Part shown: piece by piece, positions 15,055 through 23,564 of the stretch
Layout: each line of letters opens with the position of its first letter
How positions within the stretch are numbered: position 1 is the stretch's first letter
From: an uncultured Geobacteraceae bacterium
Lineage (GTDB): Bacteria > Desulfobacterota > Desulfuromonadia > Geobacterales > Pseudopelobacteraceae
Direction of reading: 5' to 3'
Length of the DNA stretch: 39,753 bases
NCBI GenBank assembly: GCA_903925005.1
Contig: CAIYDX010000389.1
Span: 1 to 39,753, forward strand
The notes under the pieces: model-generated
The model's input: only the letters and a program-made list of their open reading frames with translations
Told to the model about the DNA's origin: nothing
Databases searched by the model: none
Translations under genes and position numbers: made by a program

Positions 15055-16338
15055 ATGAAATCGTATTTTGCCATAATTGCATTTTTCATATTTTCTACCA
15101 ACATTGTCCATGCCGAAGAAGCCAGACCGAATGAAAACCTCTCGGCTCTGGTTGAAGTTGCTCTTGCCAACAATCCCGAACTGAAATCATCCCAGGCCCG
15201 CTGGCGGATGTTCGTCAGTAAGGCCAGGCAGGCCGCAATCCTGGAAGACCCTATGGTCATGTTCAAACTGCAGAACCTGCTGGCGCGAGAGCCATTCTCG
15301 TTTGGCGGCAAAGATCCGCAGACGGCCAAGGTGCTTGGCCTTTCCCAACAGCTCCCTTTCTGGGGCAAGCGTGCTATCAAGCAGGAAGTTGCTCAGTATG
15401 AAGCGGAGTCCTATAAATGGGCCATTGAAGAGCGCAAGCTGGAACTGACCCGTATGGTCAAAGAGACCTACTATCAGATTTGGGCTGTTGATAAAGGCAT
15501 GGGGATTATCGACAAAAATCTGAGGATACTGACCGATTTTGTAACCATTGCCGAATCGAAATATTCTGTTGGTCAGGGGGTGCAGCAGGATATCTTCAAG
15601 GCCGGCCTGGAAAAATCCAGGCTTCTTGACATGCAGATTACTCTCAAACAGCAGCGCAAAAGTCTGGAAGCAAACCTCAATTACCTGCTGTATCGCCCAG
15701 GGAACACTCCTGTTGGTCCGGTCGCCGATTTCACGCTACCGCAGCTGTCACTCAATGCCGATCAATTGAATGCGACCGCCTTTGAGAAGCGGCCACAGGT
15801 CAAGAGCCTGTCAAGTCTGGCCAACAAAGGTCAGGCTTCTCATCGCCTGGCAGAGAAGGAGTTCTATCCCGACTTTAACCTTTCAGTTGAATATATGTTC
15901 CGTCAAGAAGCGATGGGTGACCCCGGTTACAACATGTTTACTCTCGGCGTTACCTTTAATCTGCCGCTGCAGCAGGAACGGCGCCAGGCAATGCTGGCCG
16001 AATCGATGTCCGAAACAAGCATGGCAACCGAAGAGATAAACAGCCTCAAGAACAGTATATCCAATTCTATAAACGATTCTCTTGCCCAGCTGGATCGCCG
16101 CCTGAAACTGGTGGAACTCTATAAAGCGGGAATTATCCCTCAGGCGGAACAGTCGCTTGAATCGGCGGTTATCAGCTATCGGGTCAACAAGGTGGATTTC
16201 CTGACGCTGCTGGATGGGCGGTTGAGTTTGTTCAACTATGAGCGGGCGCTGTACGAGTCTCAGGCCGATTACATGATGAAGCTGGCGCAGCTCGAAGCGG
16301 TGGTAGGGATGGACTTGGTTGGAAATAAACGGCAATAA
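15055..16338 (+). CDS. cusC: TolC/CusC-type outer-membrane efflux protein
   Basis: 427 residues after a CGAGG ribosome site. The signal peptide ends near VHA-EE; there is no lipobox Cys, unlike E. coli CusC. Two outer-membrane-efflux repeats follow: the first includes LSALVEVALANNPELKSSQARW and later KETYYQIWAVDKGMGI; the second starts near residue 245 with ATAFEKRPQVKSL and ends NKVDFLTLLDGRLSLFNYERALYE. The protein should form the trimeric outer-membrane channel of a tripartite pump. The adaptor and RND genes follow within an operon spanning 15055-21004. A sigma-54 promoter and dyad lie upstream. The symbol is by context; the sequence alone supports the wider TolC family. Confidence 0.88.
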   Translation: MKSYFAIIAFFIFSTNIVHAEEARPNENLSALVEVALANNPELKSSQARWRMFVSKARQAAILEDPMVMFKLQNLLAREPFSFGGKDPQTAKVLGLSQQLPFWGKRAIKQEVAQYEAESYKWAIEERKLELTRMVKETYYQIWAVDKGMGIIDKNLRILTDFVTIAESKYSVGQGVQQDIFKAGLEKSRLLDMQITLKQQRKSLEANLNYLLYRPGNTPVGPVADFTLPQLSLNADQLNATAFEKRPQVKSLSSLANKGQASHRLAEKEFYPDFNLSVEYMFRQEAMGDPGYNMFTLGVTFNLPLQQERRQAMLAESMSETSMATEEINSLKNSISNSINDSLAQLDRRLKLVELYKAGIIPQAEQSLESAVISYRVNKVDFLTLLDGRLSLFNYERALYESQADYMMKLAQLEAVVGMDLVGNKRQ

Positions 16339-16362
16339 ATTAAAGATTTCAAGAGGTTTGTA

Positions 16363-17769
16363 ATGGCACTGAACAAGAAAATTACCATCCCGCTCACCAT
16401 CTTGACCCTGGTAGTGGTTGCAGTCAGCTGGATTTACAAGTCAGGCAAGCTTTCCAAGTTGACCGGGTTTCATAAGGATGACGGACATAACCACCTGGAG
16501 CAGACCTCAAAACCGCTGTACACCTGCTCAATGCACCCCTTCATCATCAAAGACAAACCGGGTACCTGCCCGATCTGCGGCATGGAGCTTATCAAAAAAC
16601 TTGCCGATGCCCAGAATTCCGCAGTCCAGACTCCCGAACAGAAACAGCAGGCCGATATGCTTGGCCATGTTTCGCTCTCGCCGACTCAGCGCGTCATGGC
16701 CAATGTTGCGACCGTGGCGGCTAACAAATCCACGTTGAATAAAGAAATCAATGCCGTAGGTATCGTCCAGTATGATCAATCGAGGCAGGCCAAGGTCACC
16801 GCCTGGATCGCCGGGCGCATCGACAAGCTGCATGTTAATACCGTCGGCTCATTCGTGACCAGGGACAAGCCGGTGGCCGAGGTCTACTCCCCCGATCTCC
16901 TGGCTACCCAGCAGGAATATCTGCTGGCGGTCAAGAGCCGTGAGCAGTTGAAAAATTCTCCGATCCCGTCGATCTCTCAGAACGGCGATGGCCTGGTGTC
17001 ATCGGCAAAACAGCGCCTGATGCTGTTCGGTGTCAAGGAGAGCCAGATTGCTGAACTGGAAAAGGTTGGTAAACCGAATATCCGCCTGCCGATTTTCACG
17101 CCGCAATCGGGCATTGTCATCGAAAAAATGGTGCAGCAGGGTCAGTATGTCAACGTCGGTGAAGTGCTGTTCAACGTCGCCGATCTTTCCACCGTCTGGG
17201 TCGAAATCGAGATATACGAGAACGAGTTTCCCAATATTCATATCGGCCAGCAGGTCGAAATCCGTTCCCAGTCCTTCCCCGGCAAACCTTTCACCGGTCG
17301 CATTGCGTTCATTTATCCCTTTTTGGATCCTAAGACCAGAACCGTAAAGGCTCGGGTGGAGATGCCGAACCCCGGTATGAAGCTGAAGCCGGATATGTTC
17401 GTTAACGCCATCATCATGGTGCCGCTCGGATCAGCAATTGTTGTGCCGGTCACCGCGGTTATGGATACCGGCAAACGCCAGGTGGTCTGGGTGGAAAGTT
17501 CACCGGGCATGTTCGAGCCGCGCGATGTCCAGGTAGGACAGCAGAGTGACGACAAAATCCAGATCCTGTCGGGCCTTAAAACTGGCGACAAGGTTGCGGT
17601 ATCCGGCGGCTACCTGATTGACTCGGAATCGCAGCTGAAAGGTGCCGGTGGTGTGGATCATAGCCAGCATACCGGCGGAGCCAAGCCGGAGACAAAAGGG
17701 CAAGCCCCGACACCAGCTCCGCTGCCGGCAAAGAAGGGGACTTTGAAGATGGATGATATGAAAATGTAG
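16363..17769 (+). CDS. cusB: CusB-type periplasmic adaptor with heavy-metal-binding domain
   Basis: 468 residues. An N-terminal membrane anchor (about 9-25) is followed by a His-rich linker and a heavy-metal-binding domain (about 52-80) with YTCSMHP and GTCPICGMEL (C55, M57, H58, C69, C72, M74). The adaptor body has the barrel-sandwich hybrid (AWIAGRIDKLHVN, GIVIEKMVQQGQYVNVGEVLFNVADLSTVWVE) and beta-barrel parts. The tail is His- and Met-rich (GVDHSQHTGG, KMDDMKM). It bridges the RND pump and the outer-membrane channel and probably passes Cu(I)/Ag(I) to the pump. It starts 24 bases after the channel gene; a small repeat lies between it and the pump gene. Confidence 0.9.
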   Translation: MALNKKITIPLTILTLVVVAVSWIYKSGKLSKLTGFHKDDGHNHLEQTSKPLYTCSMHPFIIKDKPGTCPICGMELIKKLADAQNSAVQTPEQKQQADMLGHVSLSPTQRVMANVATVAANKSTLNKEINAVGIVQYDQSRQAKVTAWIAGRIDKLHVNTVGSFVTRDKPVAEVYSPDLLATQQEYLLAVKSREQLKNSPIPSISQNGDGLVSSAKQRLMLFGVKESQIAELEKVGKPNIRLPIFTPQSGIVIEKMVQQGQYVNVGEVLFNVADLSTVWVEIEIYENEFPNIHIGQQVEIRSQSFPGKPFTGRIAFIYPFLDPKTRTVKARVEMPNPGMKLKPDMFVNAIIMVPLGSAIVVPVTAVMDTGKRQVVWVESSPGMFEPRDVQVGQQSDDKIQILSGLKTGDKVAVSGGYLIDSESQLKGAGGVDHSQHTGGAKPETKGQAPTPAPLPAKKGTLKMDDMKM

Positions 17770-17770
17770 A

Positions 17771-17802
17771 AATCCCCCTAAATCCCCCTTTGTCAAAGGG
17801 GG
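17771..17802. repeat. Short extragenic palindromic repeat between cusB and cusA
   Basis: A direct repeat of AATCCCCCT is followed by a near-palindrome CCCCCTTTG-T-CAAAGGGGG (17784-17802). The C-run/G-run pattern is typical of dispersed repeats in many genomes; that similar copies occur elsewhere here is not visible. It lies inside the efflux operon and could form a hairpin in the message. Confidence 0.65.
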
Positions 17803-17827
17803 ACTTCAAAGCCGACAAGGATCTTTA

Positions 17828-20800
17828 ATGATAGAAAAAATTATCGAATACTCTGCCCGTAACCGCGTCGTCGTACTGATGATGTTCGGGCTGATCATCG
17901 CCTGGGGCGTGTGGTCGGTCTACAAGACACCTGTGGACGCAATACCCGACCTTTCGGATAACCAGGTGATCGTCTTCACCGATTATCCGGGGCGTTCGCC
18001 GCAGGTGGTGGAGGATCAGGTCACTTATCCGTTGGCGGTCAATCTGCAGGGGCTGCCGCAGGTTCGTGCCGTGCGGGCCTCCTCGGCCTTCGGCTTCTCG
18101 ATGATTTATGTGATTTTCGAAGACAAGGCCGACATCTACTGGGCGCGCACCCGTGTGCTGGAACGGCTGAATTACGCCGCTTCGCTTCTCCCTCCCGGCG
18201 TTGTTCCGACGCTTGGCCCTGACGGTACCGGTGTCGGCCATGTTTTTTGGTACACCATTGAGGGGAAAGGGTATGACCTGGAGCAGTTGCGTACTTTGCA
18301 GGACTGGTTTGTTCGCTACCAGCTGAACACCGTCCAGGGGGTGGCCGAGGTGGCCTCGATCGGCGGTCTGGTGCGGGAATACCAGATCGATCTCGATCCC
18401 GCCAAACTCTTTGCCTACAATATCAAGGTTGCCAAGGTCATGGACGCGGTCAAAGTATCCAACAAGGATGTGGGGGGGAGGCTGATCGAGCAAGCCGATG
18501 CCGAGTATCTGATCCGCGGTCAAGGGTATGTCAAGTCCAAGGGAGATTTGGAGAACATTGTCGTGGGCGCCGACATGCGCGGTACGCCGATCTATGTCAA
18601 AAATCTGGGTGTCGTTCAGATGGGTGGCGCCATCCGGCGCGGTCTGCTGGAGTTGAACGGCGAAGGAGAAGCGGTAGGCGGCATCGTGGTCATGCGTTAC
18701 GGTGAGAACGCCAAGGATGTCATTGACCGGGTCAAGGTCAAAATCAAGGACCTGGAAAAAGGGCTCCCTCCCGGTGTCAAGATCAAGGTCGCCTACGACC
18801 GCTCCGACCTGATCGAGCGGGCTATCGATACCTTGAAGCATAACCTGCTGGAGGAGTCGGTTGTCGTCTCGCTGGTGATTCTGGTCTTCCTGCTTCACTT
18901 CCAGAGCGCCCTGGTGATCGTGCTGACCCTGCCGATCTCGGTGCTGATCGCCTTTATCACGATGAAGCTGATGGGGGTCACCTCCAACATCATGTCCCTG
19001 GGAGGTATTGCCATCGCCATCGGTGTGCTGGTGGATGCCGGGGTAATCATGGTGGAGAACTGTTACCGCCATCTTTCCGAGATGCCGCTCGAAGAACGGG
19101 CGGAAAAACGACTTGAGGTGATCATTGCCTCTGCCAAGCAGGTCGGACGGGCGATATTTTTCTCCCTGGCGATTATCGTCCTCTCTTTTGTGCCGGTCTT
19201 CATGCTGGAAGGGCAGGAGGGAAAGCTGTTCCATCCGCTGGCCTTCACCAAGACCTTCTCGATGATGGGTTCGGCCATGATCGCCATTACTCTGGTGCCG
19301 GTGCTGATGTACTACTTTATGCGGGGCAAGATGCCGCCGGAGAGTTCCAACCCGGTATCAACCTTCTTCATAAAGCTATATTCCCCGATTATTCGCTGGG
19401 TGCTGGTCTGGAAAAAGACTACCATCGCCCTCAACGTGATTGCCCTGCTGATGGCGGTGCCGATGCTTTTGCCTCAGTACATGCCAAAAGTAATAAATGA
19501 TCTCATTCCTGGCCTTGGCTCCGAGTTCATGCCGCCTCTGGATGAAGGATCGCTGCTCTACATGCCGGTGACGCTTCCCAACGTTTCTATTACCGAGGCC
19601 AAACGGATCATCCAGGTTCAGGATACGATCATCAAGAGTGTACCCGAGGTGGAGCATGTCCTGGGCAAGGTCGGCCGGGCCGAAACCTCCACCGATCCGG
19701 CACCGGTCTCGATGTTCGAGAGTATCATCATTCTAAAGCCTAAAGACAAATGGCGGACCGGCATCACAAAGGCCGACATTGTGTCCGAGCTGGACGCAAA
19801 GCTTCAGCAGATAGGCGTGCGCAACGGCTGGACCCAGCCGATCATCAACCGGATCAACATGCTCTCCACCGGGGTGCGGACCGACCTGGGGGTTAAGATC
19901 TTCGGCAACGATCTGAATGTGCTAAAAGATCTGGCGATTCAGGCCGAGGCGATTCTGAAACCGATCAGCGGCGCTGCCGACGTGGTGGCCGAACGGGTAA
20001 CCGGCGGCAATTACATCGACATCGATATTGACCGCGAGGCGGCGGCCCGTTACGGCGTCAGCGTGGGGGACATACAAGCAATTATTGAAACCGCTCTTGG
20101 GGGCGAGATGCTCTCAACCACCGTCGAAGGGCGCAACCGCTTTCCGATTCGCCTGCGTTACATGCGCGACTACCGCGACAATATCCCGGCCATTCGCCGC
20201 ATACTGGTCGGGAGCATGGATGGCGCGCAGGTGCCGCTTTCGCTGGTGACCAAACTCAAAATATCGACCGGTGCGCCGGAGATCAACAGCGAGGGGGGGC
20301 TGCTCCGTTCGCTGGTCTTTTTAAACGTTCGGGGTCGCGACATGGGGGGCTTTGTTACCGAGGCTAAACAGGTGCTGGAAAAGAACCTCAAACTGCCGCC
20401 CGGTTATTACGTGGCCTGGTCCGGCCAGTGGGAGAACCAGATTCGCGCCAAGGCGCGTCTGCAGCTGCTGATACCGCTCGGAATGGTGATCATCTTCATT
20501 CTGCTCTACTTCACCTTCCATTCGGCTCTGGAGGCGAGCATGGTCATGCTCTCGGTTCCCTTCGCCCTGGTGGGGGGCGTCTATCTGGTATCGGCGCTGG
20601 GGTATAACCTGTCGGTGGCGGTCTGGGTCGGCTTCATCGCGCTGTACGGCATCGCCGTTGAGACCGGCGTGGTAATGGTTATCTACCTGCATGAGGCGCT
20701 GGATAAAAAGCTGAAAGACGGCCCCTGTACCGAGCAGGATATCTATGACGCCACCTTCGAAGGGGCGGTGCTGCGCCTGCGTCCCAAACTGATGACCGTG

Positions 20801-21004
20801 GCCGTGGCTTTGCTGGGTCTGATTCCGATCATGTGGTCAACCGGCACCGGCGCCGACGTGATGAAGCCGATCGCCGCGCCGATGATCGGCGGCATGATCT
20901 CTTCGGCGGTGCATGTACTGATCATGACGCCGGTTATTTTCGTGTTGATGAAGAAGCGGGAACTGAAGAAGGGGATGCTGAAGTTCAGCGGGATGAAGCA
21001 TTAG
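17828..21004 (+). CDS. cusA: CusA-type heavy-metal efflux RND pump, Cu(I)/Ag(I) class
   Basis: 1058 residues, the normal HME-RND length. After the first helix comes the porter region (DAIPDLSDNQVIVFTDYPG), then helices 2-6 with the proton-relay motif IAIGVLVDAGVIMVENCYRHL (D403, E410). The three methionines that bind Cu(I)/Ag(I) in E. coli CusA (M573, M623, M672) align with M579 (SLLYMPVTLP), M629 (PVSMFES) and M678 (RINMLSTG). This supports monovalent rather than divalent metal export. The second half repeats the fold and ends VIFVLMKKRELKKG. The pump exports metal from cytoplasm or periplasm through CusB and the TolC-like channel, driven by protons. Confidence 0.95.
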   Translation: MIEKIIEYSARNRVVVLMMFGLIIAWGVWSVYKTPVDAIPDLSDNQVIVFTDYPGRSPQVVEDQVTYPLAVNLQGLPQVRAVRASSAFGFSMIYVIFEDKADIYWARTRVLERLNYAASLLPPGVVPTLGPDGTGVGHVFWYTIEGKGYDLEQLRTLQDWFVRYQLNTVQGVAEVASIGGLVREYQIDLDPAKLFAYNIKVAKVMDAVKVSNKDVGGRLIEQADAEYLIRGQGYVKSKGDLENIVVGADMRGTPIYVKNLGVVQMGGAIRRGLLELNGEGEAVGGIVVMRYGENAKDVIDRVKVKIKDLEKGLPPGVKIKVAYDRSDLIERAIDTLKHNLLEESVVVSLVILVFLLHFQSALVIVLTLPISVLIAFITMKLMGVTSNIMSLGGIAIAIGVLVDAGVIMVENCYRHLSEMPLEERAEKRLEVIIASAKQVGRAIFFSLAIIVLSFVPVFMLEGQEGKLFHPLAFTKTFSMMGSAMIAITLVPVLMYYFMRGKMPPESSNPVSTFFIKLYSPIIRWVLVWKKTTIALNVIALLMAVPMLLPQYMPKVINDLIPGLGSEFMPPLDEGSLLYMPVTLPNVSITEAKRIIQVQDTIIKSVPEVEHVLGKVGRAETSTDPAPVSMFESIIILKPKDKWRTGITKADIVSELDAKLQQIGVRNGWTQPIINRINMLSTGVRTDLGVKIFGNDLNVLKDLAIQAEAILKPISGAADVVAERVTGGNYIDIDIDREAAARYGVSVGDIQAIIETALGGEMLSTTVEGRNRFPIRLRYMRDYRDNIPAIRRILVGSMDGAQVPLSLVTKLKISTGAPEINSEGGLLRSLVFLNVRGRDMGGFVTEAKQVLEKNLKLPPGYYVAWSGQWENQIRAKARLQLLIPLGMVIIFILLYFTFHSALEASMVMLSVPFALVGGVYLVSALGYNLSVAVWVGFIALYGIAVETGVVMVIYLHEALDKKLKDGPCTEQDIYDATFEGAVLRLRPKLMTVAVALLGLIPIMWSTGTGADVMKPIAAPMIGGMISSAVHVLIMTPVIFVLMKKRELKKGMLKFSGMKH

Positions 21005-21164
21005 ACGAGGGCGGTATTGTTCGACCGGTGATAACGGTCCTCGATTTGCACATACTCTCACTCATGCCCCTGTTGGTTCCGCTCTTTTCACTGCCAACGG
21101 TAAAACTTCCTCTTTCAGATAGAATTCTGTATACTTGGTATCATTTGTCGAAAGGGGAGTTCCC

Positions 21165-21644
21165 ATGAGAATAATTGCCATTTCGCTATATATGTTCCTC
21201 GTTCTGCTCTTCACTATTGGCGTGCCGAATCCGGCATTTGCTTCAGGAGGTGGTGGCTCTGCGCCGGAAAAGCAGTCCGATTCCGATCTTGACCGTGCCA
21301 CCCAAGCGATCAAAGCCAAAGAGTATGAACGGGCCATTTCTTATCTGAACGCAGTCGTTGCGCGGGACGACCGGAACGCCGAGGCCCATAATCTATTAGG
21401 CTTCTCCGAACGCATGCGGGGAAACCTTGATGTGGCCTTCAAGCATTATGAGCGGGCGCTGGCCATCGACCCAAAGCATCGCGGCGCGCATGAGTACGTC
21501 GGAGAGACCTACTTGCTTGCCGGCAATCTCCCCAAGGCTGAAGAACACCTGGTCATACTCGACAAGCTCTGTTTCTTTTCTTGCGAGGAGTACCGCGACC
21601 TGAAAGCAGCTATCGCCGCTTACCGGGCGAAACACCAGCAATAA
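21165..21644 (+). CDS. Secreted TPR protein
   Basis: 159 residues from the ATG after AAGGGGAG. The signal peptide ends near AFA-SGGGG. About three tetratricopeptide units follow: RATQAIKAKEYERAISYLNAVVARD, NAEAHNLLGFSERMRGNLDVAFKHYERALAIDP, and GAHEYVGETYLLAGNLPKAEEHLVIL. A Cys pair (CFFSC) lies in the last helix. TPRs bind proteins, so an envelope scaffold is likely, but the partner is unknown. The gap of 160 bases after cusA and its own ribosome site leave it unclear whether it belongs to the efflux operon. Confidence 0.85.
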   Translation: MRIIAISLYMFLVLLFTIGVPNPAFASGGGGSAPEKQSDSDLDRATQAIKAKEYERAISYLNAVVARDDRNAEAHNLLGFSERMRGNLDVAFKHYERALAIDPKHRGAHEYVGETYLLAGNLPKAEEHLVILDKLCFFSCEEYRDLKAAIAAYRAKHQQ

Positions 21645-21777
21645 GAGGAACTGGGGGGGCTTGTGGGGCGTGCGACCTTCCTGGCCTTCCTCCTTTTCTC
21701 GGCCAACGGCTCAAGTATCACGGGGCGCAGAGCGCTCCCATGGAGCCGGATGTTGGGCCATCAACGACGTTTTCTCA

Positions 21778-22197
21778 TCAAAATCTGAACTTCGCTAGGA
21801 CGAGCCCTCTCCCTTTGTTCAACTCCAAACCAACAGTCGTCGCCGGCTCCTTACCCTTTTCACGGAAATAGAGAATCCAGAGGATGGTCGAAGCAGCGAG
21901 TAAGCTGCCGCCTACTACGTAGAAAAACGTGCCGACCTCCTCTATACTGCCGCTACTGGACACTGCTGCTCCGGCGGCAAGAAAAGTCCCACCGATCGCT
22001 AGCGTTGTGATACCGGTTCCGAGGTAGACTTTTTTTGCAGTCGGGGAGTAGCCGGTGTCTTGGTCAACGATCTGTGTTGCGGGCGCTGGCTGGGATTTGC
22101 CCGCAGTTGGTTGTTGTACCTCGTCTGAAGGAGCGGCAAAAAGCACATAGGGGAAAAGTAACGTGAAGACCAGAATTGCGGCAACTGTTTTCATCAT
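21778..22197 (-). CDS. Small exported membrane protein of unknown function
   Basis: 139 residues, start chosen at MMKTV because GAGAGG lies at the right distance. The signal peptide ends near LFA-AP. A Pro/Gln-rich linker (about 25-52) precedes two close hydrophobic segments (VYLGTGITTLAIGGTFLAAGAAV and TFFYVVGGSLLAASTILWILYF) and a short charged tail. No family is recognised. It stands alone on the minus strand, converging on the TPR gene and diverging from brnTA. Confidence 0.6.
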   Translation of the reverse strand: MMKTVAAILVFTLLFPYVLFAAPSDEVQQPTAGKSQPAPATQIVDQDTGYSPTAKKVYLGTGITTLAIGGTFLAAGAAVSSSGSIEEVGTFFYVVGGSLLAASTILWILYFREKGKEPATTVGLELNKGRGLVLAKFRF

Positions 22198-22334
22198 GGG
22201 TTGACCTCTCATTTATTGTCTTTCCGTTATCCAACGGCTTGGCAGAACAGCGGCGGTTTTTGGCCGCTGCTTCTGTTTCTGTCTGGTTGGAGCCTTCGTT
22301 TGTTCTCTGCATTTCACAATTCGATTATCTGAAA

Positions 22335-22361
22335 AACATTAATGTTGTAACATTTAATGTT
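22335..22361. promoter_or_regulatory. Tandem palindromes, probable BrnA operator
   Basis: AACATTAATGTT (22335-22346, a perfect palindrome) and AACATTTAATGTT (22349-22361) lie 14 bases apart, 34 bases before brnT. Paired palindromes on nearly one helical turn and a half fit cooperative binding by a ribbon-helix-helix antitoxin dimer, as expected for BrnA autorepression. Confidence 0.6.
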
Positions 22362-22394
22362 GACGGAACGTTTTTTTGTTGTTACGTTGAATCT

Positions 22395-22667
22395 ATGATC
22401 ATTGAGTTCGATACTGCGAAAAGAGAAAAGACCCTGTTGGAGCGCGGCCTTGATTTTGCTGATTCCGACAAGGTTTTTGCCGGACTTCACTTTATCGCTC
22501 ACGATGATCGTTCTGATTACGGCGAGGAGCGTTTTTTTACAGTTGGGCTATTGGACAGCCGGATGGTTGTGATTGTCTGGACTCCGAGAAACGACGCTCG
22601 CCGAATTATTTCTATGAGGTACGCCAATGACCGTGAAATCAGCCGTTACAAAAAACACCTTGGTTGA
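22395..22667 (+). CDS. brnT: BrnT family ribonuclease toxin
   Basis: 90 residues. The start MIIEFD matches the family N-terminus (xxFxWDxxK type); a longer frame upstream has no support. Family features are the EFDTAKREKTLLERGLDF segment, the core GEERFFTVGLL and the C-terminal RRIISMRYANDREISRY helix. BrnT is a RelE-like RNase that stops translation when free. No clear Shine-Dalgarno sequence precedes it, which would keep toxin output low. It overlaps the antitoxin gene by 41 bases, the usual BrnT-BrnA order. Confidence 0.88.
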   Translation: MIIEFDTAKREKTLLERGLDFADSDKVFAGLHFIAHDDRSDYGEERFFTVGLLDSRMVVIVWTPRNDARRIISMRYANDREISRYKKHLG

Positions 22668-22899
22668 TCTGGACGATGCTCCGGAACTGACCGACACTTG
22701 GTTTGAAAAAGCTGACCTTATGCAAGGAACCAAACTTGTCCGCCGGGGTCGTCCGGCTGGCCAGACTAAAGCTTCGCAAACCGTCCGTTTTGATTTGGAC
22801 GTCCTCGCAGCCTTTAAAGCAACTGGTAAAGGGTGGCAGACCCGCATGAACGAGGCACTACGGGAGTGGATGAAGGAACATCCGATGAAGCACGTCTGA
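22627..22899 (+). CDS. brnA: BrnA family antitoxin
   Basis: 90 residues. The N-terminal part (about 10-50) is the toxin-neutralising region (DAPELTDTWFEKADLMQG). The C-terminal part is a ribbon-helix-helix DNA-binding domain (QTVRFDLDVLAAFKATGKGWQTRMNEALREWM). A dimer should bind BrnT and repress the operon through the palindromes at 22335-22361. It starts within the brnT frame with a GAGG site. Pairing with brnT is intact, so the module is probably active. Confidence 0.88.
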   Translation: MTVKSAVTKNTLVDLDDAPELTDTWFEKADLMQGTKLVRRGRPAGQTKASQTVRFDLDVLAAFKATGKGWQTRMNEALREWMKEHPMKHV

Positions 22900-23024
22900 C
22901 CCTTCCGGGGTCATACCACGTTGACCCCTCTATTTTCCTTCCAAGCCGTAAAATGGTTCTTGATATTATGGGCTGATCTTCTCAAACCGTACTTCCTGAT
23001 TTATTCCTAACGCTATTGTAAACA

Positions 23025-23330
23025 TCATAAATACCAATCCTGCGGTGCGAATTCGCTTCGGTATTTCCCGTGACCTTGCTGATCGATACCAATTTCAGCC
23101 TTTTCGTAATAGGGCCCAACCATTGGGTCACCGCCCTTGAAACCAGCAATACCGGATTTTCGTTTCAGGCGAATAATGCCGGCATTAATTTCAAAGTCCT
23201 TGTCTTCAATAAAAGTGTCTTCACGAAGAACACCTTCTTTGCCGTGAGCTTTTACAACAAGGGTGGTGTCATTAATTGTTCTTACTTCGATTTTTTCTAC
23301 TGCTTTGAAGGCGAAGATTCCAAAGCGGGT
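23025..23330 (-). pseudogene. Remnant of an unknown gene, 5' end lost
   Basis: About 100 codons on the minus strand read like a real beta-rich protein ([69 protein letters not shown]). No signal peptide or ribosome site remains. The open frame continues to 23363, but its first dozen codons are only the reverse complement of the integrase remnant. The family is not recognised; a lipoprotein-like origin is a guess. Confidence 0.45.
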
Positions 23331-23502
23331 CACTTCGCATACCTTCCGCCACTCCTTCGCCACCCATCTGCTTCAGGCCGGTTACGATATCCGTGTGATT
23401 CAGACGCTGCTGGGTCATACGAGTCTGAAAACGACCATGATTTACACTCACTGTGCACCGGTAATGACGATAAAAGAGCCCAAAAGCCCGCTGGGCTTTT
23501 AA
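23314..23502 (+). pseudogene. C-terminal fragment of an integron-type tyrosine recombinase
   Basis: About 60 codons encode [20 protein letters not shown], then [15 protein letters not shown] and a KSPLGF ending. They hold the second catalytic His/Arg (HTFRH), the LLGH histidine and the nucleophile Tyr of tyrosine recombinases. The KSP ending after YTH is like that of integron and XerC-like integrases. The other three quarters of the enzyme, including the first catalytic Arg, are absent and no start remains, so it is inactive. It abuts an opposing gene remnant. Confidence 0.8.
23482..23500 (-). terminator. Bidirectional intrinsic terminator after putA
   Basis: AAAAGCCC-GCT-GGGCTTTT forms an 8-bp stem with a 3-base loop; A and T runs flank it so it can stop transcription both ways. 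It lies 65 bases beyond the putA stop and at the very end of the integrase remnant. Confidence 0.75.
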
Positions 23503-23564
23503 ATAAACAGGCATGGTCCAGGGAGGGTTGCTTGTCAGAACCGCTTACCTTCTGAGTTATCTTT

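Noticed and set aside
17825-19234. A 469-codon minus-strand frame opposite cusA
   Set aside because: His/Asp/Gln-rich composition is the usual antisense of an RND gene; no start signal.
22990-23060. attC-like recombination site near the integrase remnant
   Set aside because: A CCTAAC-type stretch was seen, but no matching partner core site or imperfect palindrome of attC size was found.
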